Positions 6,439 to 15,144 are shown, counted from the first letter of the stretch. The stretch is 18,002 nucleotides of DNA from an uncultured Lachnospiraceae bacterium (GCA_910585995.1 CAJUGG010000084.1:1-18002); one strand, 5' to 3'. Numbers and translations: made by a program. Notes: generated by a model not told the origin, from the sequence alone.

Positions 6439-7380
6439 ATGCAGATCATATTTATGGGAACACCAGATTTTGCGGTGGGAACGTTAGAAGCGCTTTTAGA
6501 GGCTGGCCATACCATATCTTTAGTAGTCACACAACCAGATAAGAAAAAAGGCAGAGGCCATGCCCTGCAGTATCCGCCGGTCAAAGAGACCGCGGTCGCT
6601 CATGGGATTCCCGTCTGGCAGCCGGCCAGGATCAAAGAAGCAGCATCCATTGCCTATCTAAAAGAGATCCCTGCAGATGTGATTGTAGTGGTGGCCTTTG
6701 GGCAGCTGATTCCCAAAGAGATCCTGACGATGAAGACCTATGGATGTATCAATGTACATGCCTCGCTGCTGCCCAAATACCGGGGAGCGGCGCCGATCCA
6801 ATGGGCGGTAATCAACGGCGAAAAAGAATCCGGCGTCACCACCATGCAGATGGATGAAGGGCTGGATACTGGAGACATGCTGTTAAAGACCACCGTTTTA
6901 CTGGAAGAAAACGAGACAGGCGGAAGCTTATTTGAAAAATTAAGCGCTGCCGGCGCAGCTCTGTGTGTGGAAACCTTAAGACAGATGGAAGCAGGAAGCC
7001 TGCACCCTGAAAAACAAGGAGATTCCTCCACAGCCTATGCGTCCATGCTGACCAAAGAGATGGGAGAGATCGACTGGACCAAAGATGCGACAGAGATCGA
7101 ACGCCTAGTACGCGGCCTGAATCCCTGGCCGAGCGCTTATACCTCTCTGGATGGAAAAACTTTAAAAATCTGGGAATGTGAAGTAATCCCTTCAGATGTA
7201 TCAAAGGGCGCCTGTGGTGAGATACTGAATGTAACAAAAGATTCCTTGACCGTACAGACCGGAAATGGTATTCTCTCAATAAAAAGCTTACAGTTATCGG
7301 GAAAGAAACGTATGGATACAGCGTCGTTTCTAAGAGGCTTTTCTGTACAAAAAGGGACGATGCTAAAAGCAGCTGATTAA
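6439..7380 (+). CDS. fmt: methionyl-tRNA formyltransferase
   Basis: A 313-residue enzyme that formylates initiator Met-tRNA using 10-formyltetrahydrofolate. The N-terminal Rossmann-type domain begins MQIIFMGTPDFAV. The active-site residues are clear: Asn105 and His107 in the NVHASLLPKYRGAAPIQWA region, and Asp143 in DEGLDTGDML. The C-terminal OB-like tRNA-binding domain (about 205-313) includes the RGLNPWPSAYT stretch. Length and motifs are normal for the family. It starts 3 nt after def, so the two are likely translated from one message. A hairpin with a T-tail follows at 7393-7458. Confidence 0.97.
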   Translation: MQIIFMGTPDFAVGTLEALLEAGHTISLVVTQPDKKKGRGHALQYPPVKETAVAHGIPVWQPARIKEAASIAYLKEIPADVIVVVAFGQLIPKEILTMKTYGCINVHASLLPKYRGAAPIQWAVINGEKESGVTTMQMDEGLDTGDMLLKTTVLLEENETGGSLFEKLSAAGAALCVETLRQMEAGSLHPEKQGDSSTAYASMLTKEMGEIDWTKDATEIERLVRGLNPWPSAYTSLDGKTLKIWECEVIPSDVSKGACGEILNVTKDSLTVQTGNGILSIKSLQLSGKKRMDTASFLRGFSVQKGTMLKAAD

Positions 7381-7392
7381 ACAGCATCTGAC

Positions 7393-7458
7393 AAAAATGC
7401 CCGGAAGGACGTTTGAGCACAAAGTGATCAAACATTCTTCCAGAGCAGGGGCATTTTT
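7393..7458 (+). terminator. Compound hairpin with T-tail after fmt
   Basis: The outer stem AAAAATGCCC (7393-7402) pairs with GGGCATTTTT (7449-7458). Inside, GGAAG pairs with CTTCC and GTTTGA with TCAAAC, around a loop of about 11 nt. The T-run at the 3' side and the A-run at the 5' side give it the shape of a bidirectional intrinsic terminator. Because same-strand genes continue 35 bp later, with no convincing promoter between, it may be a partial terminator or attenuator that lowers expression of the downstream part of the cluster. Confidence 0.65.
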
Positions 7459-7493
7459 ATGGCAGGTGCAGAACTATAATAGGAGAATGGCTT

Positions 7494-8180
7494 ATGTTTT
7501 ATGATGCAACTTATATTTTAGTATTGATAGGCGCCCTTCTTTCCATATGGGCCTCTGCGCGGGTGAACAGCACCTACCAGAAATATGCCAATGTAAGGAG
7601 TCGTGCCGGCCTAAGCGGTGCGCAGGCGGCGCAGCAGATCTTGCATGGCGCAGGTATCTATGATGTACGCATCGAGCATATCAGCGGCAATCTGACTGAT
7701 CACTATGACCCTCGTTCCAAGGTGCTGCGTCTGTCCGACAGTGTCTATGGCTCCACTTCCGTAGCCGCCATCGGCGTAGCTGCTCACGAGTGCGGCCATG
7801 CCATCCAGGACAATGTATCTTATGCACCTTTAAAAATCCGTAATTCTTTTGTCCCAGTGGCCAATATTGGGACCAAAGCCGCGCTGCCCATAATCTTATT
7901 AGGGTTGGTCTTTGGAAGCTCTTATACCCTGATTCAGATCGGTCTGCTCTGTTTTGCCTGCGGGACTTTCTTTCAGTTGATTACCCTACCTGTAGAATTT
8001 AATGCTTCTGCAAGAGCGGTGGATATCTTAGGCAATACCCATATGCTGTCTGGCGATGAGCTTTCACAGACCAGAAAAGTATTGTCAGCCGCTGCGATGA
8101 CTTATGTAGCTGCGGCTGCAGCTTCCATCCTGTCTTTCCTCCGTTTGCTGCTGTTGTTTGGAGGTAGAAGACGTGACTGA
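7494..8180 (+). CDS. YugP-type membrane zinc metallopeptidase
   Basis: A 228-residue protein of the neutral zinc metallopeptidase family typified by Bacillus YugP (Zn_peptidase_2), similar in length. The zinc motif HECGH is at 98-102, inside AAHECGHAIQD, and a conserved-looking acidic segment LPVEFNASARAV follows about 70 residues later. Hydrophobic stretches are seen at the N-terminus (about 4-22), two in the middle (about 125-165) and one near the C-terminus (about 200-222), so it is an integral membrane protein with the active site near the membrane. Substrates in this family are not well established. AGGAGA lies 7 nt before the ATG. The last 8 nt overlap the start of rsmB. Confidence 0.85.
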   Translation: MFYDATYILVLIGALLSIWASARVNSTYQKYANVRSRAGLSGAQAAQQILHGAGIYDVRIEHISGNLTDHYDPRSKVLRLSDSVYGSTSVAAIGVAAHECGHAIQDNVSYAPLKIRNSFVPVANIGTKAALPIILLGLVFGSSYTLIQIGLLCFACGTFFQLITLPVEFNASARAVDILGNTHMLSGDELSQTRKVLSAAAMTYVAAAAASILSFLRLLLLFGGRRRD

Positions 8181-9462
8181 TCAAAAGGTAAATGTCCGCT
8201 ATTTGGTGCTGGAACTTTTGCTGGAGATCTTAGAACAAAAGGAGTACAGCCATGTGGCTTTGCAGGGTGCCCTGGAAAAATACCAATATCTGGATCGACA
8301 AGACCGGGCATTTTTAACCAGACTGACCGAGGGCACCATTGAGCGGCTGATAGAACTGGATGCGATCCTTCATCAATTTTCCAAAGTGCCGGTAAAAAAG
8401 ATGAAGCCGGTGATCCGGACAATTCTTCGGATGTCTGTCTACCAGCTACGTTATATGGACCGGATACCGGATGCGGCTGTCTGTAACGAAGCCGTACGGC
8501 TGGCAGAAAAAAAAGGATTCAAAGGATTAAAAGGCTTTGTCAATGGTGTCCTTCGCACTATTGCACGTGAGAAATACAAACTGGTGTTCGATGATCTCTC
8601 TGTAAAATATTCTATGCCGGAATGGATCGTCACACAGTGGACAAAAGAGTACGGACAACAGACAGCCGTCAAGATGTTAGAAAGCCAGTACACCGAACGG
8701 CCTGTGACCATACGGGTAAATCTCTCTAAGATCTCGACAGAAACACTGAAAAACCGCCTGGAATCAGAAGGTGTGACAGCTCATCACGTGGAAGGGATGG
8801 ACTGTGCACTGGCCATATCCGGATATGACCATATCCGGGGGATTCCGTCTTTTCAGGAAGGATTGTTTCAGGTGCAGGATGTAAGCTCCATGTGGGTAGG
8901 CCTGCTTGCCGCACCCAAGCGGGATGATTACTGCATCGATGTGTGCGCAGCACCTGGAGGCAAGAGTCTGCATCTGGCAGACCTGCTGCAAGGAACTGGT
9001 ATGGTGGAAGCCAGAGATCTGACAGATTATAAAGTGGAGTTAATAAAAGAGCACATCGCACGTACAGGTGTACAGAATGTAAAGGCGGTCCGCATGGACG
9101 CCACGCTGTTAGACCAGGCATCCATAGAAAAAGCGGATCTTGTACTTGCAGATCTCCCATGCTCCGGGCTTGGGGTCCTGGGTAAAAAAAGAGATCTCAA
9201 ATACCGGATCACACCCGAACAACAAGAAGATCTGGTAAGACTTCAGCGCAGGATTTTAGATACGATATGGCAATATGTAAAGCCGGGGAAAACCCTGATC
9301 TACAGCACCTGTACCATACATAGAGAAGAGAACGAAGGCAATGTCATGTGGTTTACCAAACAGTATCCTTTCTTATTAAAAAAACAAAAGCTGCTGCTCC
9401 CAGGCATCGATCCATGGGATGGATTTTATATTGCAAAATTGGAAAGGAAGGTCTATGACTGA
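8173..9462 (+). CDS. rsmB: 16S rRNA m5C967 methyltransferase
   Basis: I place the start at GTG 8173, because GGAGG (8160-8164) lies at ideal distance before it; the in-frame TTG at 8158 has no such site. This gives 429 residues, usual for RsmB, which methylates C967 of 16S rRNA with S-adenosylmethionine. An N-terminal NusB-like RNA-binding domain (about 1-140) is followed by the Rossmann methyltransferase domain: SAM motif DVCAAPGGKS (256-265), DLPCSGLG with Cys330, and YSTCTIHREENE with Cys380. Cys330 and Cys380 are the two cysteines expected in m5C enzymes for release and catalysis. GTGACTGA overlaps the yugP stop, so translation is probably coupled. The end overlaps rlmN in the same manner. 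Confidence 0.95.
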   Translation: MTDQKVNVRYLVLELLLEILEQKEYSHVALQGALEKYQYLDRQDRAFLTRLTEGTIERLIELDAILHQFSKVPVKKMKPVIRTILRMSVYQLRYMDRIPDAAVCNEAVRLAEKKGFKGLKGFVNGVLRTIAREKYKLVFDDLSVKYSMPEWIVTQWTKEYGQQTAVKMLESQYTERPVTIRVNLSKISTETLKNRLESEGVTAHHVEGMDCALAISGYDHIRGIPSFQEGLFQVQDVSSMWVGLLAAPKRDDYCIDVCAAPGGKSLHLADLLQGTGMVEARDLTDYKVELIKEHIARTGVQNVKAVRMDATLLDQASIEKADLVLADLPCSGLGVLGKKRDLKYRITPEQQEDLVRLQRRILDTIWQYVKPGKTLIYSTCTIHREENEGNVMWFTKQYPFLLKKQKLLLPGIDPWDGFYIAKLERKVYD

Positions 9463-10495
9463 TATCAAATCCCTGACCCTTACAGAATTGCAAAAGGAGA
9501 TGGAGGATCTAGGAGAAAAAAAATATCGGGCCAAACAGTTGTATGGCTGGATGCATGAAAAACTGGTGGATGATTTTGACCAGATGACAAATCTTCCAAA
9601 AGAATTGATTGCAAAACTAAAAGAAACTTGTGAACTTGTGCGGTTAGTGCCAGTCAAAGTACAAGTGTCCAAGCAGGATGGAACTGCGAAGTTTTTATTT
9701 CAACTGTCTGATGGCAATGTGATCGAGAGTGTCCTGATGCGTTATCATCATGGAAATTCCGTCTGTATCTCTTCCCAGGTGGGCTGTCGGATGGGCTGTC
9801 GTTTTTGTGCGTCGACTTTGGGAGGACTGACAAGAGGGCTGACGGCTTCCGAGATGCTGGATCAGATCTATCAGATACAAAAATGGTCCAAAGAGCGAGT
9901 ACACAATGTGGTGGTGATGGGGACAGGAGAACCTCTGGATAACTATGAGGCGCTGCTTCGTTTTCTCACCCTGCTGACAGACGAAGGCGGACTTCATATC
10001 AGCCAGAGGAATATCACCGTGTCCACCTGCGGGATCGTACCAAAGATCAAAGAGCTGGCAGAAGAAAAGCTTCAGATCACACTGGCGCTGTCTCTGCACG
10101 CACCCACCCAAGAGAAACGCAAAAGCCTGATGCCCATTGCGGGAAAATATGACCTGTCAGAAGTGATGGAAGCCTGTCGTTATTATTTTAACAAGACCGG
10201 CCGGCGGATCACGTTTGAATACAGCCTGGTAGGAGGTGTCAACGACACCAGAGAAGATGCCGCTTCCCTGATCCGCCTGTTAAAGCCTCTGAACTGTCAT
10301 GTAAATCTGATTCCTGTCAATCCCATCAAAGAGCGGGAATATGTAGAGTCAAATCATGAGGCTGTGATAAATTTCAAAAAATCTCTTGAAAAATCAGGGA
10401 TTAATGCTACTATTAGAAGAGAGCTGGGCCGTGACATCAATGGAGCCTGCGGACAGCTTCGGAAAAGTTATATGGACAGAGAAGAAGAGAGGTGA
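9455..10495 (+). CDS. rlmN: dual-specificity 23S rRNA/tRNA m2A methyltransferase
   Basis: A 346-residue radical SAM enzyme that methylates C2 of A2503 in 23S rRNA and A37 in several tRNAs. ATG 9455 is chosen over the in-frame ATG at 9419 because a purine-rich GGAAAGGAAGG precedes it. The radical-SAM iron-sulfur cluster motif is Cys111-x3-Cys115-x2-Cys118, followed by the MGTGEPLDNY motif. A C-terminal Cys332 in GACGQL is the likely methyl-carrying or resolving cysteine, paired with Cys118-side chemistry as known in the family. RlmN rather than Cfr is favoured by the housekeeping context, but family phylogeny would be needed to exclude Cfr-like activity. It overlaps rsmB by 8 nt (ATGACTGA). 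Confidence 0.94.
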   Translation: MTDIKSLTLTELQKEMEDLGEKKYRAKQLYGWMHEKLVDDFDQMTNLPKELIAKLKETCELVRLVPVKVQVSKQDGTAKFLFQLSDGNVIESVLMRYHHGNSVCISSQVGCRMGCRFCASTLGGLTRGLTASEMLDQIYQIQKWSKERVHNVVVMGTGEPLDNYEALLRFLTLLTDEGGLHISQRNITVSTCGIVPKIKELAEEKLQITLALSLHAPTQEKRKSLMPIAGKYDLSEVMEACRYYFNKTGRRITFEYSLVGGVNDTREDAASLIRLLKPLNCHVNLIPVNPIKEREYVESNHEAVINFKKSLEKSGINATIRRELGRDINGACGQLRKSYMDREEER

Positions 10496-10500
10496 AACCT

Positions 10501-11229
10501 ATGCATACATCGGTTGCGATGACAGATATCGGTCGGAGAAGAAAAGTGAATCAGGATTATGTGTATGCCTGTGATCAACCGGTGGGGAATCTCCCGAATC
10601 TCTATCTAGTGGCAGATGGGATGGGAGGCCACAAGGCGGGAGATCTGGCTTCTTCTTATGCGGTGAAGAAGATCATAGAGGCAGTCAGCCGGTGTACGGA
10701 TACCAGACCCGCATTGATTCTTCAAAAATCCATCCGCTATGCCAACTATCAGCTGTTTCAGAAGTCCAAGGAAAGCGAAGACTATTATGGTATGGGGACA
10801 ACGCTGGTGGCGTTGACTGTGGATGAAAAGGAAGCATTGGCGGTAAATATCGGCGACAGCAGATTGTACGAAGTGACATCGAAAGGGATTCGGCAGATAT
10901 CCGAAGATCATTCGCTGGTGGCGGAACTGGTGCGAAAAGGAGAGATCACTCCTTCGGAGGCGAGAACGCATCCAGATAAAAATATTATTACAAGGGCACT
11001 TGGGATTCAGGAGGAAGCGCAGATGGATCTGTTTCCATTTGAAGTAGAGCAGGGGAATCGTTATCTGCTCTGCTCTGACGGCCTGAGCAATATGGTGGAA
11101 GATCATAAACTCTGCAGTCTGATTCAAAAAGATACTTCTTTATACAATATCAGTGCGGAATTGATACTAGAAGCGAACAGGCATGGCGGAACAGATAATA
11201 TTGCAGTAGTGCTGGTGGAAATAGAATGA
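10501..11229 (+). CDS. stp: PP2C-type Ser/Thr phosphatase
   Basis: A 242-residue PPM/PP2C phosphatase (also called PrpC), the usual partner that reverses PrkC phosphorylation. Metal-binding and catalytic motifs: the N-terminal MTDIGRRRKVNQD (7-19), VADGMGGHKAGD (37-48), GTTLVAL, NIGDSRLY, a DHSLV segment, LLCSDGLSN and GTDNIAVVLV. The expected aspartates are all present. There is a GTG at 10492 overlapping the rlmN stop, but ATG 10501 has AGAGAGG at good spacing and is preferred. Length is standard and there is no membrane segment, so it is cytosolic. The kinase gene prkC starts 15 nt after the stop. Confidence 0.95.
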   Translation: MHTSVAMTDIGRRRKVNQDYVYACDQPVGNLPNLYLVADGMGGHKAGDLASSYAVKKIIEAVSRCTDTRPALILQKSIRYANYQLFQKSKESEDYYGMGTTLVALTVDEKEALAVNIGDSRLYEVTSKGIRQISEDHSLVAELVRKGEITPSEARTHPDKNIITRALGIQEEAQMDLFPFEVEQGNRYLLCSDGLSNMVEDHKLCSLIQKDTSLYNISAELILEANRHGGTDNIAVVLVEIE

Positions 11230-11244
11230 CAGTGAGGTAGGATT

Positions 11245-13371
11245 ATGATTAAAGTGGGGACGATCCTAGGCGACCGCTATGAGATCCTGGAAAAGGTCGG
11301 AGTAGGCGGTATGGCCGAGGTCTTTAAAGGAAAAGACCACAAACTTAACCGCTATATTGCAGTCAAGGTACTAAAAGAAGAATTTCGGGAAAACGACGGA
11401 TTTGTAAAAAAATTTAAAGAAGAGGCACAGGCGGCAGCAGGGTTGGCGCATCCCAATATTGTCAATGTCTATGATGTGGGTGATGAAAATGGAATCTACT
11501 ATATTGTCATGGAATTGGTGGAAGGGATTACGCTGAAAAGTTATATCGAGCGAAAAGGCCATCTGACGGTCAAAGAAGCCACCAGTATTGCCATACAAGT
11601 GTCTGCGGGGCTGGAGGTGGCACATAACAATCAGATTGTTCACCGGGATATCAAGCCGCAGAACATTATGATCTCCAGAGAAGGCAAAGTGAAGGTGACA
11701 GATTTTGGCATCGCCAAGGCGACCACCTCTCAGACTACCACATCGAGCGCTATGGGATCTGTGCACTATGCATCTCCGGAGCAGGCAAGAGGCGGGTATG
11801 TGGACCACAGAAGTGATATCTATTCTCTGGGAGTCGTGCTCTATGAGATGGTAACGGGAAGAGTCCCTTTTGATGGTGATACAGCGGTTGCTGTGGCTGT
11901 GAAGCATCTGCAGGACCCCATCGTGCTGCCCAGTACGTACAATCAGGAAATCTCTTACAGCTTAGAACAGATCATTGTCAAATGTATGGAAAAAAGCCCG
12001 GACCGCAGATACCAGGATATGGAAGATCTGATTGCAGATCTGAAACAGTCTTTGATGACGCCGGAAGAAGATTTTGTAAAAAGAGTGGACTTGGATTCTC
12101 AGGCAAAGACGGTAGTGATGAAAAAGGAGACTACGTCCAAAGTCAAAGCAGCCAGAAAAGTAGAGACTGTCCGAGAAGAAGAGGAGGAAGAAGAAGACGA
12201 ATACGAAGAGGATGAGGATGACGAGGAAGAAGAGCTAAGTCCGACGATTGAACGGATCATGACCATAGCAGGTGTGGCGCTGGCTGTGATTATCGTTGTG
12301 GTGATGCTGCTGTTTTTCTCCCGGATGTTAGGTCTTGGAGAGAAAAAGAACGAAGAGGCGGATAACGAGCAGCAGACAGAAGAGGCAGATGGTTCTGAAG
12401 ATGGAGAGGATGGCGAAGAAGATAGGGTCAATACGGTAGTGATGCCCAATCTGCTCGGAAAGACCATGACAGAAGCAAAGACAGAACTGGCCAATCTGGG
12501 TATCAGTATTACATTAAGCGGCAGTGAAGCTTCCAGTGAATATAAAGAAAACCAGATCATGCGTCAGAATATCAAAGCCGGAGAACGGACAGCAGTGGGA
12601 AGTACCGTAGAGGTGGTAACTGCCAGAGCTGGAACAGGAACGACGGCAGAGGATTCCGACACAGAGAAACCACAGGAGAAAAAAGAACAAGCCACAGTTC
12701 CCAATGTGGTAGGGCAGACCGAAGCCAATGCAAGAAGTGCTCTTGAGGCTGCTGGACTCAAAGTGGGCAGTGTGACCGAGGCCAATAGCGATACGGTACA
12801 GGAAGGATATGTCATCAGTCAGGGGATGACTGCCAATACCCAGGTGGAGAGAGAGTCTTCTGTAAATCTGGTAATCAGCAAAGGGCCAAATAAAGTAAAA
12901 GTAACCGATGTGATCGGCCACGAAGAATCTCGTGCAACAAATGAGCTGCAAGGAGATGGTTTTAAAGTGGCGGTCAAAGACGTCTATACAGATGAGATGC
13001 GGCAAGGACTGGTAGTCAGCACAAGTCCGGAAAAAGGAACGCCCGTTGATCCGGGCAGTACCATCACCATCAGCGTCAGCCGGGGCAGAGAACAGGTGAA
13101 GATCCCTTCGGTCAGTGTGGGGATGACATTCGAAGAGGCAGCGGACAAACTAGAGGATGCCGGATTTGAAGGAGCGATCCGGGAAGCTTCCGAGTCCAGT
13201 GAGTCCGTGGGAGAAGGCTTTGTGACCCGCTATGACCCACGCAAGACAGTGGACCCGGAGGGAACTGTGATCATCTATGTAAGCACTGGACCTACTCATA
13301 AAGAGGAGCCTCCTGCGGTTCAGGAGGACCCTGGAAGCGATGAATCGGATACCGGCCTCCCGGCGGATTAG
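11245..13371 (+). CDS. prkC: PASTA-domain Ser/Thr protein kinase
   Basis: A 708-residue membrane kinase that senses cell-wall fragments or lipid II outside the cell and phosphorylates division, wall and translation targets inside. The kinase domain spans about 1-275: glycine loop GVGGMAEV (19-26), Lys41, HRDIKPQN (133-140), DFG (153-155), and a Thr/Ser-rich activation loop (about 160-170) that is probably autophosphorylated. A very acidic juxtamembrane tract (about 311-330) precedes a single membrane helix (about 338-360). Outside, another acidic linker (about 365-393) leads to four PASTA repeats (about 395-465, 484-548, 550-616, 617-686). Conserved repeat marks are P-N-L/V-G, GYVISQ and VDPGSTITISVS. 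The C-terminal tail is short and acidic. The gene pairs with stp. Confidence 0.96.
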   Translation: MIKVGTILGDRYEILEKVGVGGMAEVFKGKDHKLNRYIAVKVLKEEFRENDGFVKKFKEEAQAAAGLAHPNIVNVYDVGDENGIYYIVMELVEGITLKSYIERKGHLTVKEATSIAIQVSAGLEVAHNNQIVHRDIKPQNIMISREGKVKVTDFGIAKATTSQTTTSSAMGSVHYASPEQARGGYVDHRSDIYSLGVVLYEMVTGRVPFDGDTAVAVAVKHLQDPIVLPSTYNQEISYSLEQIIVKCMEKSPDRRYQDMEDLIADLKQSLMTPEEDFVKRVDLDSQAKTVVMKKETTSKVKAARKVETVREEEEEEEDEYEEDEDDEEEELSPTIERIMTIAGVALAVIIVVVMLLFFSRMLGLGEKKNEEADNEQQTEEADGSEDGEDGEEDRVNTVVMPNLLGKTMTEAKTELANLGISITLSGSEASSEYKENQIMRQNIKAGERTAVGSTVEVVTARAGTGTTAEDSDTEKPQEKKEQATVPNVVGQTEANARSALEAAGLKVGSVTEANSDTVQEGYVISQGMTANTQVERESSVNLVISKGPNKVKVTDVIGHEESRATNELQGDGFKVAVKDVYTDEMRQGLVVSTSPEKGTPVDPGSTITISVSRGREQVKIPSVSVGMTFEEAADKLEDAGFEGAIREASESSESVGEGFVTRYDPRKTVDPEGTVIIYVSTGPTHKEEPPAVQEDPGSDESDTGLPAD

Positions 13372-13374
13372 ACT

Positions 13375-14262
13375 ATGCAGGGAAGAATTGTAAAAGGCAT
13401 TGCAGGCTTTTATTACATCCATGTGGAAGATCAAGGAGTCTACGAATGCAAAGCCAAAGGAATCTTCCGGAATCAAAAGATTAAGCCCTTAGTGGGGGAT
13501 GATGTAAAGATTGAGATTCTGGATGAAGAAGAAAAAAGCGGCAATTTGGTGGAGATCCTGCCAAGGCGCAGCGAGCTGATCCGTCCGGCAGTGGCCAATG
13601 TGGATCAGGCTCTGGTTATATTTGCCGCTGCGCGACCGAAGCCCAATCTTTCGCTATTAGATCGTTTCCTCATTATGATGGAACGGCAGTCCATCCATAC
13701 AATTATCTGTTTTAATAAAAAGGATGAGACTTCGTTAGAAGAGTTAAAGAGGTTGTGCGATATCTATACGGGCAGTCAGTATCAAGTGATATGCACAAGT
13801 GCGATACAAGAGGAAGGGATCGCTCAGGTCAAAGCACTATTGCGGGGCCACACGACTACTTTGGCCGGGCCTTCCGGCGTGGGCAAATCTACACTGGTCA
13901 ATCTTTTAGTGCCTCATGCAGAGATGGAGACTGGTAAGATCAGCGATAAGATTGACAGAGGAAGACATACCACCAGACACAGCGAGCTGTTCTGGCTGGA
14001 AACGGACAGCTATATCTTTGATACGCCAGGCTTTAGCTCTTTAGAGCTTGGGAGGATGGAAAAAGAAGAGCTTAGATTTAGTTTTCCGGAGTTTCGGGCC
14101 TATGAAGGAAAGTGTCGTTTCCAGGGCTGCGTGCATATCAATGAGCCTGGATGTGCAGTGAAACAGGCACTAGAAGAAGGCGCGGTTGGCCGGGAACGCT
14201 ATGAAAGTTATACAAGATTATTTCAGGATTTAAAGGGGAGAGAAAAAAGGAGGTACTCTTAG
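13375..14262 (+). CDS. rsgA: ribosome small-subunit-dependent GTPase A
   Basis: A 295-residue circularly permuted GTPase that checks late 30S subunit assembly. The N-terminal OB fold (about 1-65) is followed by G motifs in the permuted order: NKKD (G4, 114-117), GPSGVGKST (G1, 165-173), then DTPG (G3, 216-219). The C-terminal zinc knuckle has Cys247, Cys252, His254 and Cys260. No residue needed for activity seems missing. It starts 3 nt after the prkC stop, with no strong Shine-Dalgarno of its own, so it likely depends on translational coupling. prkC-rsgA-rpe is a common order in Firmicutes, and RsgA is a known target of PASTA kinases in some species. Confidence 0.96.
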   Translation: MQGRIVKGIAGFYYIHVEDQGVYECKAKGIFRNQKIKPLVGDDVKIEILDEEEKSGNLVEILPRRSELIRPAVANVDQALVIFAAARPKPNLSLLDRFLIMMERQSIHTIICFNKKDETSLEELKRLCDIYTGSQYQVICTSAIQEEGIAQVKALLRGHTTTLAGPSGVGKSTLVNLLVPHAEMETGKISDKIDRGRHTTRHSELFWLETDSYIFDTPGFSSLELGRMEKEELRFSFPEFRAYEGKCRFQGCVHINEPGCAVKQALEEGAVGRERYESYTRLFQDLKGREKRRYS

Positions 14263-14265
14263 ATT

Positions 14266-14922
14266 ATGAAAACGTATTTATCACCATCTATTTTATCAGC
14301 AGATTTTGCACATTTGGGAGAGGATATCCGTCTGGCAGAAGAAGCAGGTACACAATATCTGCACTATGATGTGATGGATGGCATGTTTGTGCCAAGCATT
14401 TCTTTTGGAATGCCGGTGTTGGAGTCTGTACGCAAGATTACCAAGCTGGTATTAGACGTGCATCTGATGATTGTGGAGCCGGAGCGGTATATTGATGAAT
14501 TTGCGCGCTGTGGAGCGGATATTATTACAGTGCATTATGAGGCTTGTAAAGATCTGAAAAAAGTGATCGGGATGATCCGGGAAAAAGGGATCAAAGTAGG
14601 CGTGAGTATTAAACCTAAGACACCCATTGAGGTATTGACCGATGTGCTGGACCAGGTGGATATGATTCTTCTGATGACTGTGGAGCCTGGGTTCGGAGGA
14701 CAGGCGTATATTCCGGAGTCGACGCAGAAGATTCAGGATATGAGACGGATGTTAGAAGAGCGCGGGCTTGAAAAAGATATTCAGGTAGATGGGGGGATTA
14801 AGAAGAATAATCTGAAGATGGTGCTGGATGCTGGGGCGAATGTGATCGTGGCGGGGTCGGCGATTTTTGCGGGGGATATTAAGAAAAATGTGGAGGACTT
14901 CCTGGAAATAATGGATAGATGA
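14266..14922 (+). CDS. rpe: ribulose-phosphate 3-epimerase
   Basis: A 218-residue TIM-barrel enzyme of the pentose phosphate pathway that interconverts ribulose 5-phosphate and xylulose 5-phosphate. Family residues are visible: SPSILSADF at the start, His33/Asp35 in HYDVMDG, His66 in DVHLMI, the flexible loop EPGFGGQ (usually NPGFGGQ), and DGGI with Asp175, matching the metal-binding His, Asp, His, Asp set. The phosphate-binding end reads ANVIVAGSAIF. AAAGGAGG precedes the start, 3 nt after the rsgA stop. The TGA stop overlaps the first two bases of palindromic element E3, which separates rpe from thiN. The last third is rich in GGG and GCG codons compared with the first part. Confidence 0.96.
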   Translation: MKTYLSPSILSADFAHLGEDIRLAEEAGTQYLHYDVMDGMFVPSISFGMPVLESVRKITKLVLDVHLMIVEPERYIDEFARCGADIITVHYEACKDLKKVIGMIREKGIKVGVSIKPKTPIEVLTDVLDQVDMILLMTVEPGFGGQAYIPESTQKIQDMRRMLEERGLEKDIQVDGGIKKNNLKMVLDAGANVIVAGSAIFAGDIKKNVEDFLEIMDR

Positions 14923-15144
14923 CGGAGCAGCCACAGGGAGCCTGTTATAGAGTATGGCCTGGGGATTCGACGAATGTCTGCATAGAATGTATCGGACAGT
15001 CGGCAACATTTGTATGCTCCAATCGGACAAGGGTGTCCGCTTGGCTCATACAAATGTCACCAACTGTCCGCTCCAATCTACACAGCACTATTCGTGCGAG
15101 TCCCCAGGCCATACCCCATAACAGGCTCCCTGTGGCTGCTCCTG
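14921..15144 (+). repeat. Palindromic element E3 (between rpe and thiN)
   Basis: The shortest copy, about 220 nt. Outer arms 14924-14963 and 15103-15142 pair over 40 nt with three wobble-type mismatches and share no sequence with the arms of E1 or E2. The core 14964-15102 matches E1 in the same orientation: GTCTGCATAGAATGTAT, GCTCCAATCGGACA, GTCCGCTTGGCTCATAC and CTCCAATCTACACAGCAC are kept. The central helix differs from E1 in sequence but still pairs, with three A-C type mismatches on this strand. The apical loop is AGGG. Ends are GACGGAG (14921-14927) and GCTCCTG (15138-15144). It begins inside the TGA stop of rpe. No obvious target-site duplication is seen. Confidence 0.9.

Noticed and set aside
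6836..7435. 199-codon antisense ORF over fmt
   Set aside because: fmt is intact with all motifs; the antisense frame shows no family motif or ribosome binding site.
7475..7480. TATAAT just before the yugP-like gene
   Set aside because: A start point from this box would lie at or beyond the ribosome binding site (7481-7486), and no -35 box fits, so it cannot serve this gene well.
12099..12560. Ser-rich antisense ORF in prkC
   Set aside because: The serine runs are the reverse complement of the Glu/Asp codons of the kinase's acidic tracts.
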